Assembly (NCBI RefSeq): GCF_900116765.1
Contig: NZ_UETC01000003.1
Coordinates: 310,001-374,000, forward strand
Source: Jannaschia seohaensis
Lineage (GTDB): Bacteria; Pseudomonadota; Alphaproteobacteria; Rhodobacterales; Rhodobacteraceae
Reading direction: 5' to 3'
Length of the DNA: 64,000 bases
Made by a program: the position numbers and the translations under genes. The stretch's first letter is position 1; the number at the start of each line of letters is the position of its first letter. Of the stretch, positions 9,156-19,079 are shown piece by piece. The notes under the pieces are model-generated. The model did no database searches and had not been told where the DNA came from. It was given only the letters and a program-made list of their open reading frames with translations.

Positions 9156-9180
9156 GGGACCGCCCGATTTGGGCGGTCCC
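9156..9180 (-). terminator. Hairpin terminator of the dimethylglycine-dehydrogenase-like gene
   Basis: A perfect 10-bp stem, GGGACCGCCC (9156-9165) with GGGCGGTCCC (9171-9180), closes a 5-base loop about 10 bases beyond the stop codon of the leftward gene ending at 9191. A strong T-run does not follow, so it may act as a terminator with little U-tract or as a 3'-end stabiliser. Confidence 0.65.
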
Positions 9181-9190
9181 GCGGTGCCGA

Positions 9191-11623
9191 TCAGCCCCGC
9201 TGCCGCGACCCGTTCGCATCGAAGAGTGGCGCGTGCTGGAGCCGGGCGGGGAGGTGCTCGCCCAGCAGCTCGATCGTCCAGGGCCCGTCCGCATCCGCCA
9301 CGGCACGGTCGACATAGCCCAGCGCCATCGACAGCCCCGCATTATGGGCGAAACCGCCCGAGGTGACATAGCCCACCCGCCGGTCGCCCAGCCAGATCGG
9401 CTCGTCATGCATGACATCGGCATCCACGGCCTCGACCACGAAGGCGCGCAGGCGTTTGGCGCCGCCATGCTCCCTCTCGGCCAGCGCGGCCGCCTTGCCG
9501 ACGAAATCGGCCTCCTTGGAATAGGCGACGAAGCGGTCGAGCCCGGCCTCGACCGGCCCGTAGAGCGGGCGGAACTCCGAGCCCCAGCCGCCATAATTCT
9601 TCTCCAGCCGCATGGCGTTGAGCGCACGGGAGCCGAATGGGCGCAGGCCCAGAGGCTCCCCGGCGGCGAGGATCCGGTCGAAGACCGAGCGCTGGTATTC
9701 CGGCTTCATCCAGATCTCGTAGCCTAGATCGCCGGTAAAGCTGACCCGGCCCACGATGGCGGGCGCGAGCCCCACATCCATCCGCCGGACCCCCATGAAG
9801 CGCAGCGCGTCATTGGACATATCCTGACCCGTCACCGCCTCCATCAGCGCGCGCGACTTCGGTCCCGCGACGGACAGCCCGACCATCCCCAGCCCGACGA
9901 CCTCCAACGTGACGGAGCCGTCCGTGGGCAGGAAGCGCTCGAACCAGCGGGCGTAGAAGACCTCGGCCATGCCCGAGCCGACCAGCAGAAACGCCTCGCC
10001 CCCCGCCTCGGGCAGGCAGGAGACGGTCAGGTCGCCTTGCAGCTTGCCGTCCTCCTTGAGCATCGGCGCCAGCGCCATGCGTCCCGCCACCGGGATCTTG
10101 CAGGCGAGCACCCGGTCGAGGAAGTCTCGCGCGCCCGGCCCGCGGATCCAGAACTTGCTGAACCCGCTCGTCTCCATCACGCCCACGCCTTCGCGGCAGG
10201 CGCGGACCTCGTCGGCGACATGGGGGAAGTCGGTGGAGCGGCGCCAGGAGAACACGTCGCGGGTCTCATCAGGCGAGAACCAGAGCGGCACCTCCAGCCC
10301 CCAATTGTCGCCCATCTGCGCGCCCAGCCCCAGCATCCGGTCGTAGATCGGCGTGGTCTTGTGGGGGCGGGCGGCGGTGAGTTCCTCGTTGGGGAAGCGG
10401 ATCGAGAAGCGGCGGGAGTAATTCTCCTGCACCTTGGGGCTGGTATAGGCCAGCGTCGCCCAGTCGCCGTAGCGCGCCACGTCCATCGCCCAGACGTCGA
10501 AGCCCGGATCGCCCTCGATGATCCAGTTGGCGAGCGCCAGACCAACCCCGCCGCCTTGGGAGAACCCTGCCATGACGCCACAGGCGGACCAGAAGCCCGG
10601 CAGACCGCGCACCGGGCCGACAAGCGGGTTGCCGTCGGGGGCGAAGGTGAAGGGGCCGTTAATGATCTGCTTGATCCCGGCGGTCTGGAAGGCGGGGAAA
10701 TGCTCGAACCCGACCTCCAGGCTGGGCGCGATGCGGTCGATATCGGGTTGCAGCAACTCGTGCCCGAACTCCCAGGGGGTCTCGCGGGGGGACCAGGGCA
10801 CGCAGGCTTTCTCGTAGGTGCCCATCAGCATCCCGCCGCGTTCCTGCCGGAGATAGAGCTCACCGTCGAAGTCCACGGCGTGGATCACCTCCTTGCCGGT
10901 GGTGCGGTTGATCTCCGCGACTTCGGGCATGTCCTCGGTCAGAAGATACATATGCTCCATGGCGAGCACGGGCAGTTCGATGCCCACCATGCGCCCGACC
11001 TCACGGGCCCAGAGTCCGCCGGCGTTGACGACATGCTCGCAGGTCACGTCGCCCTTGTTCGTCTTGACCAGCCAGCCATCGCCCTTGCGCAGGATCGCCT
11101 CGACCTTGGTATGGGTCTCGACCGTCGCGCCCAGCTTGCGGGCCGATTTGGCGTAGGCATAGGTCACGCCCGAGGGATCGAGATGGCCATCGACCTGCGT
11201 GCGCACGGCGCCGATGAACTTGGACGGGTCCATGAGCGGGAAGGCTTCGGCGGCCTCCTCTGGCGAGACGATCTCCGCTTCGATCCCGTTCATGCGCGCG
11301 GCGGCGGCGGTGGTCTTGAGCCAGTCGAAGCGCTCGGGCGTCGAGGCCAGCAGCACACCGCCGGTCATGTGAAAGCCGGTCGCCTGGCCCGACAGCTCCT
11401 CTATCTCCTTGTAGAGTTCGATCGTGTATTTCTGCAGCTTGGCGACGTTCGGATCGCCGTTGATCGTGTGGCAGCCGCCCGCCGCGTGCCAGGTCGACCC
11501 GGAGGTCAGCTCCGACCGCTCCAGCAGCAGCACGTCTCTCCAGCCGCCTTTCGCCAGGTGGTAGAGCACCGAGCAGCCCACCACGCCGCCCCCGATGACG
11601 ACGACTCGTGCCGTGTCCTGCAT
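9191..11623 (-). CDS. Dimethylglycine/sarcosine dehydrogenase-like flavoprotein with GcvT-type domain
   Basis: Oxidative demethylation of an N-methylated glycine-type substrate, delivering one-carbon units to tetrahydrofolate. The protein is 810 residues. An N-terminal DAO/FAD domain carries the dinucleotide-binding GGGVVGCSVLYHL near residue 8 and the TSGSTWHAAGG segment that in relatives contains the FAD-attachment histidine. From about residue 430 to the end it matches the aminomethyltransferase (GcvT) folate-binding domain. The ATG at 11623 is preceded by GGGAGA at 7-base spacing; the in-frame extension upstream is arginine-rich and unlikely. It stands alone, with no glycine-betaine genes adjacent, so the exact substrate is inference. 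Confidence 0.88.
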   Translation of the reverse strand: MQDTARVVVIGGGVVGCSVLYHLAKGGWRDVLLLERSELTSGSTWHAAGGCHTINGDPNVAKLQKYTIELYKEIEELSGQATGFHMTGGVLLASTPERFDWLKTTAAAARMNGIEAEIVSPEEAAEAFPLMDPSKFIGAVRTQVDGHLDPSGVTYAYAKSARKLGATVETHTKVEAILRKGDGWLVKTNKGDVTCEHVVNAGGLWAREVGRMVGIELPVLAMEHMYLLTEDMPEVAEINRTTGKEVIHAVDFDGELYLRQERGGMLMGTYEKACVPWSPRETPWEFGHELLQPDIDRIAPSLEVGFEHFPAFQTAGIKQIINGPFTFAPDGNPLVGPVRGLPGFWSACGVMAGFSQGGGVGLALANWIIEGDPGFDVWAMDVARYGDWATLAYTSPKVQENYSRRFSIRFPNEELTAARPHKTTPIYDRMLGLGAQMGDNWGLEVPLWFSPDETRDVFSWRRSTDFPHVADEVRACREGVGVMETSGFSKFWIRGPGARDFLDRVLACKIPVAGRMALAPMLKEDGKLQGDLTVSCLPEAGGEAFLLVGSGMAEVFYARWFERFLPTDGSVTLEVVGLGMVGLSVAGPKSRALMEAVTGQDMSNDALRFMGVRRMDVGLAPAIVGRVSFTGDLGYEIWMKPEYQRSVFDRILAAGEPLGLRPFGSRALNAMRLEKNYGGWGSEFRPLYGPVEAGLDRFVAYSKEADFVGKAAALAEREHGGAKRLRAFVVEAVDADVMHDEPIWLGDRRVGYVTSGGFAHNAGLSMALGYVDRAVADADGPWTIELLGEHLPARLQHAPLFDANGSRQRG

Positions 11624-11724
11624 GGTCCGATCTCCCGTTGGTCCGCGTCCGAGGCTAGGGGGCCGCCGCCTGGGCACCCGTCATTGAGCGACGGCCGTAT
11701 GTCGTTTTCCGTCCTTGCCAGCGG

Positions 11725-11835
11725 AGAGGGCCGGGGGACGCCCCCCGGACCCCCGGCCGCGGGCCGGGCGCTCCGGATCGGACGAGGCAAGTGGGGCCGG
11801 CGTCGCGCCTTGAGTATTTGTGGCCAGAAGAAGCT
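11725..11835 (+). repeat. Intergenic hairpin-plus-tail repeat, copy B
   Basis: In the gap between two leftward genes. It contains a G/C hairpin (CCGGGGG-ACG-CCCCCCGG, 11731-11748) and, about 60 bases on, the tail GAGTATTTGTGGCCAGAAG (from 11812). The tail is the reverse complement of that in copy A. On the transcribed (minus) strand the tail comes first, downstream of the decarboxylase promoter side. Confidence 0.55.
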
Positions 11836-11877
11836 GAGCACGGGGGCGATCCGGTTTGGCGGTCGGGTGCGCGGGGG

Positions 11878-13263
11878 TCAGGTTATGGCCGCGCGCAGGA
11901 CGTCGCGGACCTCCATCACATCAGCCTCGGTGCAGTCCCAGGTGCCGCAGGTGAAGCGGATGACGAAGCGGCCCGCGTGGTGGGTCTGTGTGAGGTAGAT
12001 GCGGCCCTCGGCGTTGACGCGGGTGAGAAGGGCCTCGGTCGCGGCGTCGCCCTCGGATAAGGCGAAGGTGAAGAGCGACAGGCGGGGCTCGGTGACGATG
12101 TCGATGCTGGGTTCGGAGCGGAGGCTTTCGCAGAGACGCCGGGTCCAGGCCACGTGGTTCCGCAAGCGGGTCCGGACACCGTCGAGGCCGTAGGCGCGGA
12201 GGACGAACCATAGCTTCAGCGCCCGCATCCGGCGGCCGAGCGGCACGGTCCATTCGTTGAAATCCGTGACCGCGTCCTCCTCCAGCGTCTGGAGGAAGTC
12301 GGGCCTGAGGCCCAGGGTTCGGATCTGGTCGGTCGGGTCGCGCAGCAATTGGACCGCGCAGTCGAACTGCGCGCCCATCCATTTGTGCGGGTTGAAGACG
12401 ATGGAATCGCAGTCTGCCGCCCCTGCCATGAGCGGCCGGAGTTCCTCGCAGACCAGGGCGGAGCCGGCCCAGGCGGCGTCGACATGAGTGGGCAGGCCAT
12501 GGGCGCGGGCCACGGGCAGGCAGGCGGCGATGTCGTCGAACGCCCCGACCGCGGTGCCGCCGGCGCAGAAGATGACCCCGCAGGGCATGTGGCCTGCCGC
12601 GAGGTCGGCCTCGATGGCCGCCGCGAGCGCATCGGGGTCCATCGACAGGTCGGACCGCGTCGGCACCTTCACGAGGTTCTCCTGCCCGATCCCCGCGAGC
12701 CGCGCGGCCTTGTCGACTGAGCTATGGGTCTGTGCGCTGGCATAGAGGCGCAGGCGGGGGGCTCCGGACAGCCCCTCGGTCAGGCCTGTGAAGCCCAGCG
12801 CCTTCTCGCGCATGGTCAGCACGGCGCAGAGCGTGGCGACCGTGGCCGAATCGTGGATCGTGCCGGTCCAGCCCTCGGGGAAGCCGGTGGCGCGAATGAG
12901 CCAGCCGATCATCGCCTGCTCCAGCTCGGTCGCCGCCGGGGAGGTCTGCCACAGCATCCCCTGCGCCCCGATGCCCGCGATCAGCTGTTCGGCCAGGATC
13001 GAGGCGGGGGCGGCGTTGGCGGGGAAGTAGGCGAAGAAGCGGGGATGCTGCCAATGGGTCAGGGCGCCGGGGATCAGCCGCTCGAAATCGGCGAAGATCC
13101 TATCGGGCGCCTCGGCCGTCTCGGGCGCGGCGGGAGGCAGGGCCGAGAGCACGTCGCCCGGCTTGACCTGGGCGCGGACGGGGCGGTCGCGCAGGCCGGC
13201 GTGATAGGCGCGGATCCACTCGGCCGCGCGGGCGGACCAGGCGGGGAGGTCGTCGTGGTTCAT
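11878..13263 (-). CDS. PLP-dependent decarboxylase of the aromatic-L-amino-acid/glutamate decarboxylase family
   Basis: Group II PLP decarboxylase, 461 residues, near the usual 470-490. The PLP lysine is K294 in NPHKWMG; H180 (QTHSS) stacks on the cofactor ring and D262 (HVDAAW) contacts its nitrogen. The WQTSPAATELE region around residue 105 is typical of aromatic-amino-acid decarboxylases rather than glutamate decarboxylases, but substrate cannot be fixed from sequence. Its start overlaps the stop of the PEP-mutase-like gene by 4 bases, making it the third gene of a tight operon with an aminotransferase. Confidence 0.88.
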   Translation of the reverse strand: MNHDDLPAWSARAAEWIRAYHAGLRDRPVRAQVKPGDVLSALPPAAPETAEAPDRIFADFERLIPGALTHWQHPRFFAYFPANAAPASILAEQLIAGIGAQGMLWQTSPAATELEQAMIGWLIRATGFPEGWTGTIHDSATVATLCAVLTMREKALGFTGLTEGLSGAPRLRLYASAQTHSSVDKAARLAGIGQENLVKVPTRSDLSMDPDALAAAIEADLAAGHMPCGVIFCAGGTAVGAFDDIAACLPVARAHGLPTHVDAAWAGSALVCEELRPLMAGAADCDSIVFNPHKWMGAQFDCAVQLLRDPTDQIRTLGLRPDFLQTLEEDAVTDFNEWTVPLGRRMRALKLWFVLRAYGLDGVRTRLRNHVAWTRRLCESLRSEPSIDIVTEPRLSLFTFALSEGDAATEALLTRVNAEGRIYLTQTHHAGRFVIRFTCGTWDCTEADVMEVRDVLRAAIT

Positions 13264-14042
13264 CCCGCGCCCTTTGCCACCAGCGCGTCGATCTCGGCGC
13301 CCGGCCCCCCAAGCTGGGTGAAATCACCCGCCAGCGCCGCGGCTCCGGCCTCCATCGCGACCTTCTGCGCAGCGCGTGCGAGCGCGCCCCCCAAAGAGAC
13401 GCGCGCCACGCCCATCGCGCCCATCTCGGCCAGCGACAGTCTGGCGAGCGGCCCGGAGCAGAGCGCGTTGACGGGCGCAGCGACCGACCCGACGAGCCGT
13501 CGCAGATCTTCGGGGTCGCCCGGAAACGGGCAGTAGAGCACATGCGCGCCCACCGCCTGGAAGGCCTGCAACCGTCGGATCGCCTCGTCCAGATCGTAGA
13601 GTCCGTGCATCACCCCGTCGGTGCGGGCGCAGAAGACGAAGTTCGGGGGCGCGGCCTCGACCGCCGCGCGCATCCGGTCGACGGCGAGGTCGAAGCCATA
13701 GGCCTCGCGCGCCGCCGAGACGTCTTCGATGCAGCAACCTGCGAGGCCGGCCTCCGCGGCCTCGCGGACGGTTGTCGCGCAATCCTCGGGGGTGGGGCCG
13801 TAGCCGTCTTCCAGATCGGCCGAGACCGGGACGGAAACGGCTTCGACCACCGCGCGGCCATGGGCGATGGCTTCGCTGCGGCCGATCTGTGTGTCGGCGA
13901 CGCCACGGGTGAAGGCATAGCCCGCCGAGGAGGTGGCGATGGCCTTGGCCCCCATCGCGGCCAGCAGCCGTGCGGAGCCCAGGTCCCAGGCATTGGCGAG
14001 AACGAACGGGTCGCCGGGCCGGTGGAGCTCGAGAAATGTCAT
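13260..14042 (-). CDS. Isocitrate lyase/PEP mutase superfamily protein
   Basis: 260-residue TIM-barrel enzyme of the PEP mutase/isocitrate lyase superfamily. The metal-binding region SADLEDGYG lies near residue 95, followed by GCCIEDVS and FCARTDG segments. It lacks the extended EDK-x5-NS loop of true phosphonate-forming PEP mutases, and the cysteine of isocitrate lyases (KKCGH) is also absent, so it belongs to the broad uncharacterised subgroup that includes oxaloacetate decarboxylase- and methylisocitrate-lyase-like enzymes. It overlaps its neighbours on both sides by 4 bases (ATGA). Confidence 0.85.
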   Translation of the reverse strand: MTFLELHRPGDPFVLANAWDLGSARLLAAMGAKAIATSSAGYAFTRGVADTQIGRSEAIAHGRAVVEAVSVPVSADLEDGYGPTPEDCATTVREAAEAGLAGCCIEDVSAAREAYGFDLAVDRMRAAVEAAPPNFVFCARTDGVMHGLYDLDEAIRRLQAFQAVGAHVLYCPFPGDPEDLRRLVGSVAAPVNALCSGPLARLSLAEMGAMGVARVSLGGALARAAQKVAMEAGAAALAGDFTQLGGPGAEIDALVAKGAG

Positions 14043-15208
14043 GGGCGGGTTTCCTCCACGAGGTTGGCGATCTGGGCAATCGCGGCGGTCAGCTCCGCTT
14101 CGGGGCGGGTCAGGGCGATGCGCAGGTGCCCTTCGGCGGCGCGGCCGAAGCTGTCGCCGGGCATCGCCGCGATGCGTTTCTCGTCCAGCAGGCGCGCGGC
14201 AAAGGCGGGCGCGTCGAGCACCGAGGCGCGGATGTCGAGCATCAGATACATCGCGCCGCCGGACGGGACCGCTCGAACCGACGTGCGCTCCAACGCCGCG
14301 AGGCAGACATCGCGGCGCGCGGCGAAGGGCGCGGCGACGCGGGTTTCGAAGTCGGGGCCCAGCCCTAGGGCGAAGAGCGCCGCCGCCTGCACGAAACCCG
14401 CGACGCCGTAGGTGGTGTGAACGGCGGCGGCGCTCAGCGCCTCGATCGCGTCCTCCGGGCCGACCAGCCAGCCGATCCGGCTGCCGGTCATGGCGTGGGA
14501 TTTGGACATGGAGCCGACGACCAGGGTGCGCGCGTCCATGCCGGGCAGCGCGCGGGGCGTCAGATGCGCCCCGGACCAGATCTGCGTGTCATAGACCTCG
14601 TCGGAGATCACCCACATGTCGCCCGCGCGCGCGACCTCGGCCAAGGTGTCGAGCGTGTCGCGGGAATAGATCGCACCAGTCGGATTGTTGGGCGAGTTGA
14701 TGAGGATCGCGGCGGCCTCGCCCGCGGCTTCCAGGGACGACCGCTCGGGCTGAAACCCGGCCTCGGCCCGGGTCGGGACGACCAGGGGCACGGCGCCCGC
14801 GGCGCGGACGGTGCCTGGGTAGGTCGCGTAGTAAGGATCGGGGTAGAGCACCCGTTCCCCGGGTTCGGCGGCGCCCATCACGGCGTAGAACAGCGCGGCC
14901 TGTCCGCCGGTTGTTACCAGGACGTTGGCCGGGGAGGTCGCTACGCCGGTGCGCTCCTGCACGCGCTTGGCGATGGCGGTGCGCAACTCCGGAATTCCAT
15001 GCAGCGCGGCATAGCCCGTGGCCCCGCCGCGCGCCGCGTCGTCCATCGCGGCGAGAATCGCCGGGTCCGTCCGGATGTCGTGGTCGCCGACCGTCAGGTT
15101 GACGATCTCGACGCCGGCCTCCTCCAGCGCGCGGGCCGCGTGGAAGATGCCCCACCCGTCGTCGCCGCCGGGGGCGATGCTGCGAATCCTGTCCGACATG
15201 CGTGCCAT
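14039..15208 (-). CDS. Class I/II PLP-dependent aminotransferase
   Basis: Fold-type I aminotransferase, 389 residues from the ATG at 15208 (a second ATG at 15199 is possible). The key features are NSPNNPTG at 171-178, the PLP-contacting D203 in SDEVYD, the Schiff-base lysine K236 in SMSKSHAMTG, and the SRIGW arginine region just after. It resembles aspartate/aromatic aminotransferases of the AspC-like group; substrate unknown. It is the first gene of the three-gene operon and its stop overlaps the next start by 4 bases. The longer reading frame to 15520 runs antisense to cysS and is not real. Confidence 0.88.
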   Translation of the reverse strand: MARMSDRIRSIAPGGDDGWGIFHAARALEEAGVEIVNLTVGDHDIRTDPAILAAMDDAARGGATGYAALHGIPELRTAIAKRVQERTGVATSPANVLVTTGGQAALFYAVMGAAEPGERVLYPDPYYATYPGTVRAAGAVPLVVPTRAEAGFQPERSSLEAAGEAAAILINSPNNPTGAIYSRDTLDTLAEVARAGDMWVISDEVYDTQIWSGAHLTPRALPGMDARTLVVGSMSKSHAMTGSRIGWLVGPEDAIEALSAAAVHTTYGVAGFVQAAALFALGLGPDFETRVAAPFAARRDVCLAALERTSVRAVPSGGAMYLMLDIRASVLDAPAFAARLLDEKRIAAMPGDSFGRAAEGHLRIALTRPEAELTAAIAQIANLVEETRP

Positions 15209-15400
15209 GGGCGCCACCGGACACCCGGCGGGTGCCCCTGTCAAATGGTTGCCCGGACGCGACGCGCATGTTAGCCCGCCCGCATGACCCGCGCGACCTG
15301 CATCATCTGCATCCGCCGCGCCCGCTGACCATCGGATCGGCGGGCCTCTGGTGGCCTGCCGTGCGCCCGGCCGCCATCCCGCCCCAAGAGGAGAGCCGCC

Positions 15401-16753
15401 GTGCCCCCTGAGATGCGCCTGCGCAACTCCGCCACCCGCCGGGTGGAGACGTTCAAACCGCTCGACCCCGATCACGTGCGCCTCTATCTCTGCGGCCCTA
15501 CGGTCTATGACCGCGCGCATCTGGGCAATGCGCGTAACGTGATCCTGTTCGACGTGCTGGCGCGGCTGCTACGCCATGACTGGCCGCGCGTGACCTATGT
15601 CCGCAACGTCACCGACGTCGACGACAAGATCAACGCACGCGCCGCCGAGACCGGCCGCAGCATCGCCGACGTGACCGCCGAAACGCTCGACTGGTTCCAC
15701 GAGGACATGGAAGCGCTGGGCAACCTGCCGCCCGACCACGAGCCGCGCGCGACCGACTACATCCCGCAGATGATCGCGATGATCGAAGGGCTGATCGCAA
15801 GCGGCCACGCCTACGAGGCCGAGGGCCATGTCCTGTTCTCGGTGGCGAGCTTCCCGGATTACGGCGCGCTGTCTGGCCGCTCGGTCGAGGACATGATCGC
15901 CGGCGCCCGGGTCGAGGTTGCGCCCTACAAGCGCGACGCGATGGATTTCGTGCTCTGGAAGCCGTCCGACGCGGAGACGCCGGGCTGGGACTCGCCCTGG
16001 GGCCGGGGGCGCCCGGGCTGGCATATCGAGTGCTCGGCCATGTCGAAGGCGCTGCTGGGGACGAGCTTCGACATCCATGGCGGCGGCAACGACCTGATGT
16101 TCCCGCACCACGAGAACGAGCGCGCGCAAAGCTGCTGCGCCGACCCGGGCGCGGGCTTCGCGCAGGTCTGGCTGCATAACGAGATGCTGCTGGTCGAGGG
16201 CCGGAAGATGTCCAAGAGCTTGGGCAACTTCTTCACAGTGCGGGATTTGCTGGATCGGGGCGTGCCGGGCGAGGTGATCCGCTTCGTGTTCCTCTCGACG
16301 CATTACTCGAAGCCGATGGACTGGACGGAGGAGAAGGCGCGGGAGGCGGAGGCGACCCTGCGCCGCTGGCGCGCCGTCCCGGCCGAGGAGGGAGCGCAAG
16401 CGCCCGACGAGGCGCTGCTCGACGCGCTGCGCGACGATCTCAACACGCCGGGGGCCATCGCGGTCCTGCACCGGCTGGCCAAGGCCGGGGATGGGGCGGC
16501 CTTGCGCGCCTCGGCGGCCCTTCTGGGCCTTCTCGGCCCGGAGCTCGGCGCCTGGGCCGAGGCCGGGGACGACGCGGCGGTCGAGGCGGTCCTCGCCGCC
16601 CGCGCCGAAGCCCGCGCCGCCAAGGACTGGGCCCGCGCCGATGCGCTGCGCGACGCGCTGACGGCGGCGGGGGTCGTCGTCACCGACGGGAAGGGCAAGG
16701 GTTGGGAGGCCGGGCCGGGCTTCGACCCGAGCAAGCTTGCGGGGCTGGCATGA
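15401..16753 (+). CDS. cysS: Cysteinyl-tRNA synthetase
   Basis: Class I aminoacyl-tRNA synthetase charging tRNA-Cys. The 450-residue sequence has [15 protein letters not shown] with the HIGH-type HLGN, the zinc-site [14 protein letters not shown], and the KMSKS loop [10 protein letters not shown]. The start is a GTG at 15401 with AGGAGA about 7 bases upstream; an ATG at 15413 is further from the ribosome-binding site. It begins a four-gene series (cysS, cimA, methyltransferase, squalene/phytoene-synthase-like) in which every junction is an ATGA overlap. Confidence 0.97.
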   Translation: MPPEMRLRNSATRRVETFKPLDPDHVRLYLCGPTVYDRAHLGNARNVILFDVLARLLRHDWPRVTYVRNVTDVDDKINARAAETGRSIADVTAETLDWFHEDMEALGNLPPDHEPRATDYIPQMIAMIEGLIASGHAYEAEGHVLFSVASFPDYGALSGRSVEDMIAGARVEVAPYKRDAMDFVLWKPSDAETPGWDSPWGRGRPGWHIECSAMSKALLGTSFDIHGGGNDLMFPHHENERAQSCCADPGAGFAQVWLHNEMLLVEGRKMSKSLGNFFTVRDLLDRGVPGEVIRFVFLSTHYSKPMDWTEEKAREAEATLRRWRAVPAEEGAQAPDEALLDALRDDLNTPGAIAVLHRLAKAGDGAALRASAALLGLLGPELGAWAEAGDDAAVEAVLAARAEARAAKDWARADALRDALTAAGVVVTDGKGKGWEAGPGFDPSKLAGLA

Positions 16754-18363
16754 CAGAGCGTCTCTATCTCTACGACACCACCCTGCGGGACGGGCAGCAG
16801 ACCCAGGGCGTGCAGTTCTCCGCCGCCGAGAAGACCGAGATCGCCCGGATGCTCGACGCCCTCGGCCTCGACTATATCGAGGGCGGCTGGCCCGGCGCGA
16901 ACCCGACCGATAGCGAGTTCTTCGAGCAGGCGCCCAAGCTCGACGCCACGCTCGCCGCCTTCGGCATGACCAAGCGCGCCGGGCGGTCGGCCGAGAATGA
17001 CGATGTGCTGGCCGCCGTGCTCAATGCTGGCACGCCGTCCGTCTGCCTCGTGGGCAAGACCAACCCGTTCCATGTCGAGAACGCGCTGGGCATCACCCTG
17101 GACGAGAACCTGGAAAATATCCGCGCCTCCATCGCCCATGTCGTGGCCCAGGGCCGCGAGGCGCTGTTCGACGCGGAGCATTTCTTCGACGGCTACGAGC
17201 TCGACCCCGCCTATGCCCGCGCATGCCTGGACGCGGCCCATGAGGCGGGCGCGCGCTGGATCGTGCTCTGCGACACCAATGGCGGCACCATGCCCGCCCG
17301 GATCGGCGCCGTGGTCCGCGACCTCATCGCCGGGACGCCCGACCGGCCCGGCCTGCCCGGCGACCGGCTGGGCATCCATACCCATAACGACACCGAACAG
17401 GCCGTCGCGGGCAGCCTCGCCGCCGTCGAGGCCGGCGTGCGCCAGATCCAGGGCACGCTCAACGGGTTGGGCGAGCGCTGCGGCAACGCGAACCTCACCA
17501 GCCTGATCCCGACGCTGATCCTGAAGGAGCCCTGGCGCTCGCGCTTCGAGACCGGCGTGACCGAGGAGGCGCTGCACGACCTGCTGCGCATCTCCCGCCG
17601 CCTCGATGAGATCCTCAACCGCGTCCCCCGGCGCGAGGCGGCCTATGTCGGCGCCTCGGCCTTCGCGCATAAGGCGGGGCTTCATGCCTCGGCGATCCTC
17701 AAGGATCCCACCACCTACGAGCATGTCCCGCCCGAGTCCGTCGGCAACGTCCGGGTCGTGCCGATGTCCAACCAAGCGGGGCTCTCGAACCTGCGCCGCC
17801 GACTGGCCGAGGCGGGCCTGCCCGGTGAGGACACCGCCGCGTTGCGCCGCATCCTGGAGCGGGTCAAGGCGCGGGAGGACAAGGGATATTCCTATGACGG
17901 CGCGCAGGCGAGCTTCGAGCTGCTCGCCCGCGAGGAGCTGGGCCTCATGCCCGAGTTCTTCGAGGTCAAGCGCTACCGCGTGACGGTTGAGCGGCGGAAG
18001 AACAAGTATAACGAGATGATCACCCTCTCCGAGGCGGTGGTCGTCGTGAAGGTCGATGGCGAGAAGAAGCTGTCGGTCAGCGAGTCCATGGACGAGACCG
18101 GCGCCGACCGGGGGCCGGTCAACGCGCTCTCCAAGGCGCTGTTCAAGGATCTCGGGCGTTATCAGTCGCAGATCGACGACATCCGTCTGGCCGATTTCCG
18201 CGTGCGCATCATGCAGGGCGGCACCGAGGCCGTGACCCGCGTCATCATCGACCATGAGGACAGCCAGGGCCGCCGCTGGTCCACCGTGGGCGTGTCCCCA
18301 AACATCGTCGACGCGAGCTTCGAGGCGCTGCTCGACGCCGTGCGCTGGAAGCTTCTGCAATGA
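16750..18363 (+). CDS. cimA: (R)-citramalate synthase
   Basis: Condenses acetyl-CoA with pyruvate to citramalate, the threonine-independent entry to isoleucine synthesis. The 537-residue protein begins with the catalytic [13 protein letters not shown] motif, contains the [12 protein letters not shown] metal-binding histidines and the [11 protein letters not shown] segment, and ends with a LeuA-type dimerisation/regulatory domain (about residues 420-537). The internal [13 protein letters not shown] segment is characteristic of citramalate synthases of the CimA/LeuA2 type. The ATG overlaps the cysS stop; a longer in-frame extension lies inside cysS and is discarded. Confidence 0.93.
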   Translation: MTERLYLYDTTLRDGQQTQGVQFSAAEKTEIARMLDALGLDYIEGGWPGANPTDSEFFEQAPKLDATLAAFGMTKRAGRSAENDDVLAAVLNAGTPSVCLVGKTNPFHVENALGITLDENLENIRASIAHVVAQGREALFDAEHFFDGYELDPAYARACLDAAHEAGARWIVLCDTNGGTMPARIGAVVRDLIAGTPDRPGLPGDRLGIHTHNDTEQAVAGSLAAVEAGVRQIQGTLNGLGERCGNANLTSLIPTLILKEPWRSRFETGVTEEALHDLLRISRRLDEILNRVPRREAAYVGASAFAHKAGLHASAILKDPTTYEHVPPESVGNVRVVPMSNQAGLSNLRRRLAEAGLPGEDTAALRRILERVKAREDKGYSYDGAQASFELLAREELGLMPEFFEVKRYRVTVERRKNKYNEMITLSEAVVVVKVDGEKKLSVSESMDETGADRGPVNALSKALFKDLGRYQSQIDDIRLADFRVRIMQGGTEAVTRVIIDHEDSQGRRWSTVGVSPNIVDASFEALLDAVRWKLLQ

Positions 18364-19079
18364 GCGCCTTCATGCAGGTCTATGGGCCGATCCCGCGCCA
18401 GGGGCCGGGAACGCCCGAGGATGTCGCCTGGGCCTGCGCTAGGACCGAGCTGGAACCCGATGCGCGCATCTGCGATGTCGGCTGCGGCAGCGGTGCAGAC
18501 TTCGCCGCGCTGCGGGCCGCCGCGCCCGAGGCGGAGATCGTGGGGCTCGATCCCGATCTCGGCCTCGTCGTCGCGGCGCAGACGCGGCTGGACGATCCGA
18601 GCATTCGAGCCCTGCGCGGCGTGGGCATCGCGGGCGAGGGCGGGCGCGACCCCGTGACGGAGGGGCCGTTCGACCTGATCTGGTCCGCCGGGGCGATCTA
18701 TTTCGACGGGGTTGGCCCCAGCCTGCGCCATTGGCGCGATGCGCTCAGCTTCGGGGGCGCGGTGGCCTTCTCGGCGCCGGTCTCGGCGGAGGACGACGCG
18801 GAAGCCGCCGCCTTTTGGGGCGGAGACGCGGCCGACACCGAGGCGACGCTCGACATCGCCATCGCGGCGGCGGGCTATGGGATCGTCGCGCGCGGCCGGG
18901 TGCCGGACGCCGGTTGGGAGGCCTATTACGCAGGCGTCTTGGCCCGCTGCGACGCCCTGGAGCGGGTCCAGGATGCTGAATTGGCCGTGGTGATCGCCGG
19001 CGCCCGCCAGGAGGCGGCCGACTGGTCGCGCCTGCGCGACAGGGTGGGCTACGCGCTCCGGGTCGTGCGTCCGCGATGA
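18360..19079 (+). CDS. SAM-dependent methyltransferase, substrate unknown
   Basis: 239-residue Rossmann-fold class I methyltransferase. Motif I is CDVGCGSGADF at about residues 38-48, the acidic strand-2 residue is in IVGLDPD, and the motif IV region is DLIWSAGAIYF. No substrate-specific domain is apparent. It overlaps the cimA stop by 4 bases and is itself overlapped by the next gene, so it is translated as part of the cysS-cimA unit, although its link to those functions is not obvious. Confidence 0.82.
   Translation: MSAFMQVYGPIPRQGPGTPEDVAWACARTELEPDARICDVGCGSGADFAALRAAAPEAEIVGLDPDLGLVVAAQTRLDDPSIRALRGVGIAGEGGRDPVTEGPFDLIWSAGAIYFDGVGPSLRHWRDALSFGGAVAFSAPVSAEDDAEAAAFWGGDAADTEATLDIAIAAAGYGIVARGRVPDAGWEAYYAGVLARCDALERVQDAELAVVIAGARQEAADWSRLRDRVGYALRVVRPR

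Noticed and set aside
10037-11998. A 653-residue rightward frame opposite the dimethylglycine-dehydrogenase-like gene.
   Set aside because: It mirrors the codon pattern of the real leftward gene; no domain is recognisable.
13260-15208. Phosphonate biosynthesis operon.
   Set aside because: The PEP-mutase-like protein lacks the EDK-type loop of true PEP mutases and no thiamine-dependent phosphonopyruvate decarboxylase is present; the decarboxylase here uses PLP.
16303-18360. A 685-residue leftward frame opposite cimA.
   Set aside because: Antisense shadow of a high-GC gene; the rightward strand has complete CimA motifs.
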